Shown: positions 1 through 5,148 of the stretch, in pieces
Position numbering within the stretch: position 1 is the stretch's first letter
How the letters are laid out: each line of letters begins with the position of its first letter
Source: Armatimonadota bacterium
Lineage (GTDB): Bacteria; Sysuimicrobiota; Sysuimicrobiia; Sysuimicrobiales; Kaftiobacteriaceae
NCBI GenBank assembly: GCA_020028535.1
Contig: JAIBHM010000099.1
Span: forward strand, 1 to 6,928
Length of the DNA: 6,928 nt
Direction of reading: 5' to 3'
Program-made: the position numbers and the translations under genes
Notes under the pieces: model-generated
Databases searched by the model: none
Seen by the model: the letters and a program-made list of their open reading frames with translations, nothing else
Told to the model about the DNA's origin: nothing

Positions 1-2
1 CG

Positions 3-305
3 CCGGGCCTGGCGGGCTTGAGGCAGGTGGTGGCTGCATTCCGGGGGGCATTTCCGGACCTGCGCATCACGATCGAGGACATATTCGCGGAGGGCGACAG
101 AGTCGCCGCACGCGTCACCGCCCGTGGGACCCATCGGGGAGAGTTCATGGGCATCCCCGCCACCGGCCGCTCGATCGAACTCCGAGGCATTCGCATTGAT
201 CGCATCTCCGGTGGCAAGATCGCAGAACACTGGGCCAGCTTCGATCAGCTGGGACTGATGCAACAGCTGGGTGTCATCCCATCGGGCGCGGCACCAGGAA
301 GATAA
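3..305 (+). CDS. SnoaL-like ester cyclase-type protein, C-terminal part (5' end outside window)
   Basis: The open frame runs in from the window edge, so the 100 visible residues are the C-terminal part of a protein that in this family is usually about 130-150 residues; the TTG at 18 is not a credible start because the family pattern continues upstream of it. Visible family features are FPDLRITIED, the segment GDRVAARVTARGTHRGEF, then GIPATGRSIELRGI, and near the end GGKIAEHWASFDQLGLMQQLG. This is the usual layout of SnoaL-like (NTF2-fold) 'ester cyclase' proteins, whose GKI-EHW motif lies on the last strands of the cone-shaped pocket. SnoaL itself closes a polyketide ring, but most bacterial relatives have no known substrate, so the reaction here is unknown. 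It is probably cytosolic; no membrane segment is visible. It lies 19 bases before the SRPBCC gene and is probably co-transcribed with it. Family assignment is fairly sure; function is not. Confidence 0.85.
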   Translation, partial: PGLAGLRQVVAAFRGAFPDLRITIEDIFAEGDRVAARVTARGTHRGEFMGIPATGRSIELRGIRIDRISGGKIAEHWASFDQLGLMQQLGVIPSGAAPGR

Positions 306-311
306 CGCGGG

Positions 312-316
312 GGAGG
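312..316 (+). promoter_or_regulatory. Shine-Dalgarno site of the SRPBCC gene
   Basis: GGAGG, part of a longer purine run from 309 to 316, lies 8 bases before the ATG at 325. It decides the start: an in-frame ATG at 271 would give 18 more residues, but those overlap the end of the SnoaL-like gene and do not look like the family N-terminus. Confidence 0.8.
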
Positions 317-324
317 TTCCGAAG

Positions 325-780
325 ATGACCGTGGAGGAACGCAGTGCCATCCGGCGTGAGATTCGCGTGAAGGCCCGCCCGGAGACCATCTTCCCGTTGC
401 TGACCGATCCGTCCAGAATGATCCGCTGGAAAGGCGCCCTGGCGGAGCTCGATCCCCGCGCCGGTGGGATCTACCGGGTACAGTTCAACAGCCGCGATAT
501 CGTGCGCGGGACATATGTGGAGGTCGAGCGGCCTCGCCGCGTGGTGTTCACGTGGGGATGGGAGGGCAGCGGAGCAGTCCCGCCGGGCTCCAGCACTGTC
601 GAGATTACCCTCACGCCCGACGGCGACGGCACGATTGTCAGGCTGGTGCACCGGGATCTCCCCGAGGAGGCTCGGGCAAAGCACGTGCAGGGCTGGGATC
701 TGTACATCCCGCGACTGGCCATCGCGGCTGCGGGAGGTGACCCGGGCCCGGATCCGAACGTGGAAGCAGGCAAGGTGTAG
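325..780 (+). CDS. SRPBCC / AHSA1-domain protein (COG3832 type)
   Basis: A complete 151-residue protein. It reads as one START-like helix-grip domain: an opening strand REIRVKARPETIFPLLTDP (residues 11-29), RMIRWKG at 31-37, a GGIYRVQF strand at 47-54, GTYVEVERPRRVVFTWGWEG at 62-81, STVEITLTP at 90-98, and the long C-terminal helix with HVQGWDLYIPRL at 120-131. These are the standard marks of 'activator of Hsp90 ATPase homologue 1-like' proteins. In bacteria these are mostly single-domain proteins that bind a hydrophobic ligand in the cavity under the C-terminal helix; they are not known to act with Hsp90. The ligand and role are unknown here. No signal peptide or membrane helix is seen. The last 15 residues, rich in Gly, Pro and Asp, look like a disordered tail. 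It sits between the SnoaL-like and VOC genes and probably shares their transcript. Confidence 0.9.
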   Translation: MTVEERSAIRREIRVKARPETIFPLLTDPSRMIRWKGALAELDPRAGGIYRVQFNSRDIVRGTYVEVERPRRVVFTWGWEGSGAVPPGSSTVEITLTPDGDGTIVRLVHRDLPEEARAKHVQGWDLYIPRLAIAAAGGDPGPDPNVEAGKV

Positions 781-801
781 GGGAGGGTTCACCAAAAACA
801 G

Positions 802-808
802 GGAGGTG
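802..808 (+). promoter_or_regulatory. Shine-Dalgarno site of the VOC gene
   Basis: GGAGGTG lies 6 bases before the ATG at 815 and is the strongest ribosome binding site in the window. It fixes the VOC start at 815 and argues against a longer reading of the same frame from 464, which would run out of frame through most of the SRPBCC gene. Confidence 0.85.
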
Positions 809-814
809 GTCGGA

Positions 815-1171
815 ATGGGCAAGCCTGTCACGCACTTCGAAATCTTGGGCAAGGATGGAAAGCGGCTGCAAAAATTCTATGCGGATCTCTTCGACTGGAA
901 GGTCGACACGAATAATCCGATGCAGTATGGGATGGTCGACACGGGCGCGAAGGGCATCAACGGCGGCATCGCGGCCGCGCAGCAAGGCAGTCCGGGCGGT
1001 GTCACCTTCTACGTCGAGGTTGAGGACCTGGGTGAATATCTTCGCACGGCCGAACGACTCGGAGGCAAGACACTGATGCCTCCAAGCGAGGTCCCAGGGG
1101 GACCGGCACTGGCGATATTCGCCGACCCTGAAGGAAACCGGATCGGCCTCGTCAAGGCAGGCAGCATGTAG
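815..1171 (+). CDS. VOC-superfamily (glyoxalase/bleomycin resistance-like) protein, COG3324 type
   Basis: A complete 118-residue protein, the usual length for a one-chain, two-module VOC protein. The first module starts GKPVTHFEILGKDGKRLQKF and FYADLFDWKVD (residues 2-32), typical of 'predicted enzyme related to lactoylglutathione lyase'. The second has VTFYVEVEDLGEYL (63-76), LGGKTLMPPSEVPGG (82-96) and the closing strand IFADPEGNRIGL (101-112). His7 stands at the usual first metal-ligand position. The last strand has Gly-Leu after NRI where metal-dependent members carry a Glu, and the strand at 63-69 has no His. A complete 2-His/2-Glu glyoxalase metal site is therefore not visible, and a true glyoxalase I is unlikely. 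It may bind a small molecule or act on an unknown substrate. It is the last gene of the three-gene plus-strand group and ends 6 bases from the stop of the convergent transketolase gene. Confidence 0.88.
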   Translation: MGKPVTHFEILGKDGKRLQKFYADLFDWKVDTNNPMQYGMVDTGAKGINGGIAAAQQGSPGGVTFYVEVEDLGEYLRTAERLGGKTLMPPSEVPGGPALAIFADPEGNRIGLVKAGSM

Positions 1172-1177
1172 CAGCCT

Positions 1178-3043
1178 TCAGCGTGCGACCGGGGCCGGAC
1201 CGGCTCTTGCAATCAGAGAGCGGACGGCCCCGGCGATGTGCCCAGCGCTGATCCCCGCGGCATCCAGCAGTTCCTCCGGCGTTCCCGAACCCGGCATTCC
1301 CCGCACTCCCAGAGCCGTCACGTGCGGGAACGGGACGGTGCCGGCGAGTGCCGACAATACCGCTTCGCTGAGTCCGCCCTCGGGCCAGTGATCTTCCGCC
1401 ACGACGATCCGTCCGGTTTCGCGGGCCGTTTGCTGCAGCATCTGCCGGTCGATCGGCTTGACGGAATAGGCATCGATGACGCGCACAGGTATGCCTTCTG
1501 ACGCCAGTTGCTCGGAGGCGCGGAGGGCCTCGTGCACCGTGATCCCCGCCGCGACGATCGTCGCCTGATCGCGGTCTGACCGCCGGAGCACGGCGCTCCC
1601 TCCGACAATGAAGCGGTGATCGGGAGGATACAGCACCGGCGTCTTCTCCCGCGTCGTGCGGATGTAGACGATCCCCGGGCGGTCCGCCATCGCCGCGACC
1701 AGTTGCGCCGTCTGGTTGGCGTCACACGGGTACAGCACGGTACTCCCGCCCACAGCCCTCATCATGGCCAGATCCTCGAGACCCATCTGCGACGGGCCGT
1801 CCTGGCCGATCGAGACCCCGGCATGCGAGCCGCAGAGTCGCAGGCTGGCGCGGGAGACCGCCGCCATCCGGATAAAGTCGTAGGCCCGGGTGAAGAACGC
1901 CGCGAACGTGGAGGCAAACGGGACGTACCCGCGCGCCTGCAGGCCGACCGCCGCCGCGACCAGCTGCTGCTCCGCAATGTACATCTCGAAGAAGCGGTCG
2001 GGATGGGCTTTGGCAAACTCCTCAGCGTACGTCGAGTTGCTCACTTCGCCGTCCAGCGCCACGACGTCGGGCCTGGCTGCCCCCAGCGCCTTGAGCGCGT
2101 CGCCATAAGCCCGGCGGGTCGCTACGGACTCGCCTACTTTATAGGAAGGAACTGAGACAGGTCGGGGGTCCGGTCTGGCACCCGGCTGGCGGGGTTCGGG
2201 TTTCCGAACGTTAACGGTGATGGCCCGCGGGCCGCCGAGGGCACGGATCGCCGCCTCGGCATCGTCTCTGGGCAGCGCCTTCCCGTGCCAGTTGTCTTTG
2301 TTCTCGATTGTCGCCGCGCCCTTGCCCTTGACCGTGCGGGCCAGGATCATCATCGGAACGTTCGTCGTCGCCCCCGCGCGGGTGTAGGCATCATCGATCT
2401 GCTCCATGTTGTGGCCGTCGATCTCGATCGCCGTCCAACCAAACGCCCGGGCGCGCGCCGCATAGGCGGCGGTGTTCCACTCGAGCATCGTCGGCCCGCG
2501 CTGCCCGAGCCGGTTCACGTCCACGATGCAGGTCAGATTGCCGAGCTTGTAGAACGCGGCGTGCTCGACCGCCTCCCACACCGAGCCCTCGGCCATCTCG
2601 CTGTCTCCGGAGAGGACCCAGACACGGTACGGCAGCTTGTCGAGATACTTGCCGGCCAGGGCCATGCCCACCCCGATCGGGAGTCCCTGTCCCAGCGAAC
2701 CGGTCGCCACCTCCACCCAGGGGAGAACTGGGGCGGGGTGCCCCTCGAGGCGGCTGCCCAGCTTGCGGAGGGTCATCAGCTCAGCGTCGGTGATGGCGCC
2801 CGCCGCCTTGAAGATCGCGTAGAGCAGCGGGCTGGCGTGCCCCTTTGAGAAGAGCAGATGGTCGTTATTGGGATGCTTCGGGTTGGCGAAGTCGTACCGG
2901 AGATGCCCTGCCACCAGCGCGGCCATCAGGTCGGCGGCCGACATCGACGAGGTGGGATGGCCGGAGCCGGCTTCGGTCGTGCCACGGATGCTGTCCACGC
3001 GCAGCTGCGCGGCAAGCTCGCGCCACTCGTCGTACTTCCCCAT
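1178..3043 (-). CDS. tkt: Transketolase, complete, short animal-like type
   Basis: A 621-residue transketolase, a cytosolic thiamine diphosphate enzyme that moves two-carbon units between ketoses and aldoses in the pentose phosphate pathway. The N-terminal PP domain (about 1-275) shows GSGHP (His29), SKGHA (His69), EGHP (His102), the cofactor-binding GDSE (Asp147) through NRLGQ (Asn177), and NWHGK (His253). A Pro/Arg-rich linker spans about 280-300. The Pyr domain follows, with the cofactor-activating Glu358 in MYIAEQQ, FASTFAAFFTRAYDFIRMA (376-394) and GSHAGVSIGQDGPSQMGLED (405-424). The C-terminal domain begins near 485. Length and motifs (GDSE rather than GDGE, NRLGQ rather than a bacterial NN pair, SHxGVSIG) match the vertebrate TKT type, not the roughly 660-residue E. 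coli/yeast/plant type. It starts 13 bases after sufU with its own GGAGGT and is probably the last gene of the suf transcript. All expected catalytic residues are present, so it should be active. Confidence 0.96.
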   Translation of the reverse strand: MGKYDEWRELAAQLRVDSIRGTTEAGSGHPTSSMSAADLMAALVAGHLRYDFANPKHPNNDHLLFSKGHASPLLYAIFKAAGAITDAELMTLRKLGSRLEGHPAPVLPWVEVATGSLGQGLPIGVGMALAGKYLDKLPYRVWVLSGDSEMAEGSVWEAVEHAAFYKLGNLTCIVDVNRLGQRGPTMLEWNTAAYAARARAFGWTAIEIDGHNMEQIDDAYTRAGATTNVPMMILARTVKGKGAATIENKDNWHGKALPRDDAEAAIRALGGPRAITVNVRKPEPRQPGARPDPRPVSVPSYKVGESVATRRAYGDALKALGAARPDVVALDGEVSNSTYAEEFAKAHPDRFFEMYIAEQQLVAAAVGLQARGYVPFASTFAAFFTRAYDFIRMAAVSRASLRLCGSHAGVSIGQDGPSQMGLEDLAMMRAVGGSTVLYPCDANQTAQLVAAMADRPGIVYIRTTREKTPVLYPPDHRFIVGGSAVLRRSDRDQATIVAAGITVHEALRASEQLASEGIPVRVIDAYSVKPIDRQMLQQTARETGRIVVAEDHWPEGGLSEAVLSALAGTVPFPHVTALGVRGMPGSGTPEELLDAAGISAGHIAGAVRSLIARAGPAPVAR

Positions 3044-3047
3044 GGGG

Positions 3048-3053
3048 ACCTCC
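3048..3053 (-). promoter_or_regulatory. Shine-Dalgarno site of transketolase
   Basis: On the minus strand GGAGGT lies 4 bases before the ATG at 3043, inside the 13-base gap after the sufU stop. It supports this start and shows that transketolase can be translated independently of sufU. The spacing is on the short side. Confidence 0.75.
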
Positions 3054-3056
3054 GAC

Positions 3057-3524
3057 TTACTCGCGTTCCGTCGTGGCTTTTGCGGCGACCTTGCCCTTGC
3101 CGGCCTCGAACTCCTCCATCCCCTGCTCGACGGCCACCCAGGACAGCGTCGCGCACTTGACCCGTACGGGGAATTTGCGCACGCCCTGCAGGGCCATCAA
3201 GTCGCCGAGCTCGTCTTCAGGAACGGCCTCGCCGTGCATCATCGCCTTGAAGCGTCCGGACAGGGCGCGGGCTTCCTCGAGCGTCTTGCCCTTGATCTGC
3301 TCGGTCATCATGGAGGCCGAGGCCTGGCTGATCGAGCAGCCCCGCCCAACGAAGCGCACGTCCGAGATCGTTGTGCCGGTCAACTTCACGTAAATCGACA
3401 GTTCATCCCCGCACAGTGGGTTGGCCCCCTCCACCTTGATATCCGGCTCAGGGATCTCCCCCCTGTTTCGAGGATGGGAGTAGTGATCGAGGATCAGTTC
3501 GCGGTAAAGGTCGTCCAGGGCCAT
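3057..3524 (-). CDS. sufU: SufU, zinc-dependent sulfur acceptor for SufS
   Basis: A complete 155-residue IscU-like protein. It opens with LDDLYRELILDHYSHPRNRG (residues 3-22). The metal/sulfur ligands are Cys38 and Asp40 in NPLCGDE, Cys63 in GRGCSIS, and Cys124 in VKCATLSW. The stretch around 98-115 (GEAVPEDELGDLMALQGV) is the insertion that separates SufU from IscU; the LPPVK motif that binds the HscA chaperone is absent. In Firmicutes, SufU binds zinc and accepts persulfide sulfur from SufS rather than acting as a cluster scaffold; the same role is inferred here because the SufBD scaffold is encoded alongside. The C-terminal tail after about residue 140 is Lys/Ala/Glu-rich and probably disordered. 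It follows sufS by 8 bases, and its ribosome binding site overlaps the sufS stop codon, so translation is probably coupled. Confidence 0.95.
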   Translation of the reverse strand: MALDDLYRELILDHYSHPRNRGEIPEPDIKVEGANPLCGDELSIYVKLTGTTISDVRFVGRGCSISQASASMMTEQIKGKTLEEARALSGRFKAMMHGEAVPEDELGDLMALQGVRKFPVRVKCATLSWVAVEQGMEEFEAGKGKVAAKATTERE

Positions 3525-3529
3525 CTCAA

Positions 3530-3535
3530 ATCCTA
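3530..3535 (-). promoter_or_regulatory. Weak Shine-Dalgarno of sufU overlapping the sufS stop
   Basis: TAGGAT on the minus strand contains the sufS stop TAG (3535-3533) and an AGGA core placed 6 bases before the sufU ATG. The overlap suggests that ribosomes finishing sufS feed initiation at sufU. Confidence 0.55.
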
Positions 3536-4780
3536 GGGCTTCGGCGCAGTCGCGGTTTTCGGGGAGAACAAGTTCCGGACCGTGTACAGCCCCGCCACGA
3601 GCGTGTCGATATCCGCTTCGGTATTGTACAGGTACAGGCTCGCCCTTGTCGTCGCGCTCACACCGAGGGCCCGGTGGAGCGGTTGCGCGCAGTGATGGCC
3701 GGCGCGAACGGCGATGCCATCCTGGTCGAGCACCTGCGCCACATCGTGGGGGTGAGCGACGTCAAGCTCGAACGAGAGCGCACCTCCCCGGCGCATCGGG
3801 CTCTCCGGGCCGAAGAGACGCAATCCCGGAATCTCTCCCAGCCGCCTCATGGCGTAGACGGTGAGACGCTGTTCGTGGTCGCGGATGGCCTGCATGCCGA
3901 TGGCCTTGAGGTAATCGACCGCCTCCCCCCAGACGATACAGTCGGCGATGTTTGGAGTCCCCGCCTCGAACTTGTAGGGCGGGTCCTTGTACGTTGTCTT
4001 ATCGAGATGCACGAGCATGATCATCTCGCCGCCACCCTGGAACGGGGGCATGGCATCGAGGATGTCGTAACGCGCCCACAGAGCGCCGGCCCCTGTAGGG
4101 CCGCACATCTTGTGGGCCGAGAACGCGAAGAAGTCGGCTCCGAGCGCCTGCACGTCCACCGACATGTGCGGGGCGCTCTGGGCACCGTCCACCAGCACCT
4201 TTGCACCGGCGGCATGTGCCTTGGCGGCGATCTCGCGGATGGGATTGATCGTGCCGAGAACGTTGGATTGGTGCGTCAGCGCGACCAGGCGGGTGCGGTC
4301 CGTGAGCAAACGGTCGAACTCATGGAGCTGCAGCATCCCTTGCTCATCAAACGGCACAAACCGCAGCCTCGCTTGTCGCTCGGCTGCGAGCAGCTGCCAC
4401 GGCACCAGATTGCTATGGTGCTCCATCTCGGTGAGAATGATCTCATCCCCGGCCCGGACGTTGGCGCGGCCCCAGGCGTAGGCGACGAGGTTGATCGCCT
4501 CCGTGGTGCTGCGCGTGAAGATCAATTCCTCGGGACGCGGGGCGTTGATGAAGGCGGCCACTTTCACGCGGGAGGCTTCGTAGGCCTGGGTGGCCTGCTC
4601 GGCAATCTTGTAGATGCCGCGGTGAACGTTGGCGTTGTACTCGCGGTAGTACCGGACGAGCGCGTCGATCACACGCTGAGGTTTCTGGGAGGTCGCGGCG
4701 CTGTCAAGGTAGGTCAGCGGTTTGCCGTTCATCCGCTGGCTGAGGATCGGGAAGTCTTCGCGGATCGTCGCCGAAAGCAT
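3533..4780 (-). CDS. sufS: SufS, group II cysteine desulfurase
   Basis: A complete 415-residue PLP enzyme that removes sulfur from L-cysteine and holds it as a persulfide for Fe-S cluster assembly. The N-terminus has REDFPIL and YLDSAATSQKP (24-34). The PLP site shows the stacking His121 in EMEHHSNLVPWQ, Asp198 in VDGAQSAP, and the Schiff-base Lys224 in SAHKMCGPTGAGALW. The persulfide-forming Cys364 lies in RAGHHCAQPLH on the short loop of group II (SufS/CsdA) enzymes. His345 in AHPHDV sits 19 residues before that Cys, the spacing of His342 to Cys361 in B. subtilis SufS, where this His takes over a zinc ligand from SufU. The lysine loop reads SAHKMC where SGHKMY is more common. The ATG at 4780 is 6 bases after the ferredoxin stop and is served by AAGGTG at 4795-4790, inside the end of that gene. 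Confidence 0.97.
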   Translation of the reverse strand: MLSATIREDFPILSQRMNGKPLTYLDSAATSQKPQRVIDALVRYYREYNANVHRGIYKIAEQATQAYEASRVKVAAFINAPRPEELIFTRSTTEAINLVAYAWGRANVRAGDEIILTEMEHHSNLVPWQLLAAERQARLRFVPFDEQGMLQLHEFDRLLTDRTRLVALTHQSNVLGTINPIREIAAKAHAAGAKVLVDGAQSAPHMSVDVQALGADFFAFSAHKMCGPTGAGALWARYDILDAMPPFQGGGEMIMLVHLDKTTYKDPPYKFEAGTPNIADCIVWGEAVDYLKAIGMQAIRDHEQRLTVYAMRRLGEIPGLRLFGPESPMRRGGALSFELDVAHPHDVAQVLDQDGIAVRAGHHCAQPLHRALGVSATTRASLYLYNTEADIDTLVAGLYTVRNLFSPKTATAPKP

Positions 4781-4786
4781 CGCCGT

Positions 4787-5131
4787 CTACACCTTGTGGG
4801 GCATCCCCCGCCCGCGCTGGGGCTCCGGCAGCACGAGGATCTGGCCGTCGTCAACCTTCACGGGATACGTATTCACCGGCACGACAGCGGGCAGCGACAG
4901 CACGCGACCGGTGCGCACGTTGAACCGCGACCCGTGTTTGGGACAGGTCACGATCTCGCCGTTGCGCGCGCCGGCGGAGAGCGACGCCTCTTCGTGCGTG
5001 CAGGTATCGTCGATGGCGTAGTAGGTGCCGTCCACGTTGAACACGGCGATGCGGCGTCCCTCGTGTTCCACGACGGTCGCCGCTCCCGGCGGCACGTCTG
5101 CGGCCGCCGCCACACGCACAAAATCCGCCAT
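4787..5131 (-). CDS. Rieske-type [2Fe-2S] ferredoxin in the suf cluster
   Basis: A small soluble Rieske protein, 114 residues from the chosen start at 5131, or 121 from the ATG at 5152. Counted from 5152, the cluster ligands are Cys51 and His53 in CTHEE and Cys70 and His73 in CPKHGSRF, the Rieske pattern CxH-x16-CxxH. This is the ferredoxin type of aromatic dioxygenases and NirD. There is no N-terminal membrane anchor or Tat signal, so it is cytosolic and not a bc1 subunit. I prefer 5131 because GGAGAT lies 7 bases upstream and relatives begin MA-F-RVA as here. The 5152 ATG overlaps the sufD stop (ATGA) but has no clear ribosome binding site. Similar Rieske genes occur in suf operons of some Actinobacteria and Chloroflexota. 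Carrying electrons for cluster assembly or being an early cluster recipient are both possible; neither is shown by the sequence. Confidence 0.93.
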   Translation of the reverse strand: MADFVRVAAAADVPPGAATVVEHEGRRIAVFNVDGTYYAIDDTCTHEEASLSAGARNGEIVTCPKHGSRFNVRTGRVLSLPAVVPVNTYPVKVDDGQILVLPEPQRGRGMPHKV

Positions 5132-5138
5132 CCGGGTG

Positions 5139-5144
5139 ATCTCC
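5139..5144 (-). promoter_or_regulatory. Shine-Dalgarno that favours the shorter ferredoxin start
   Basis: GGAGAT on the minus strand lies 7 bases before the ATG at 5131. It falls inside the coding region if the upstream ATG at 5152 is used. It is the main reason for preferring the 114-residue form. Confidence 0.55.
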
Positions 5145-5148
5145 GGTG

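Noticed and set aside
271..324. ATG at 271 as start of the SRPBCC gene
   Set aside because: The added 18 residues overlap the SnoaL-like gene and do not fit the family; GGAGG lies 8 bases before the ATG at 325.
464..814. Long upstream extension of the VOC frame (ATG at 464)
   Set aside because: It runs through most of the SRPBCC gene in another frame, is Arg/Ser-rich, and a strong ribosome site stands right before the ATG at 815.
274..852. 192-codon minus-strand open frame opposite the SRPBCC gene
   Set aside because: The product matches no family I recognise, and the plus strand here encodes a clear SRPBCC domain; this is a shadow frame.
1154..1178. Possible terminator hairpin, AAGGC pairing with GCCTT
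   Set aside because: The stem is only 5 pairs with a 15-base loop and no T-tract on either strand.
2135..2160. TATAAA-containing AT-richer patch in the transketolase linker, as an internal promoter
   Set aside because: It encodes the conserved start of the Pyr domain (SVPSYKVGES), and no matching -35 element is convincing; the low GC is explained by the Tyr-Lys-Val codons.
2208..2220. Palindrome CGTTAACG as an operator
   Set aside because: An isolated 8-base palindrome inside a coding region, with no repeat elsewhere in the window.
2285..2848. 187-codon plus-strand open frame opposite the transketolase PP domain
   Set aside because: It is antisense to conserved catalytic sequence, with Arg/His/Gly-rich composition and no recognisable motif.
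2868..3536. 222-codon plus-strand open frame opposite the start of transketolase and all of sufU
   Set aside because: Both minus-strand genes are certain; in the sufU part the frame is in codon register with sufU, and the product has no family features.
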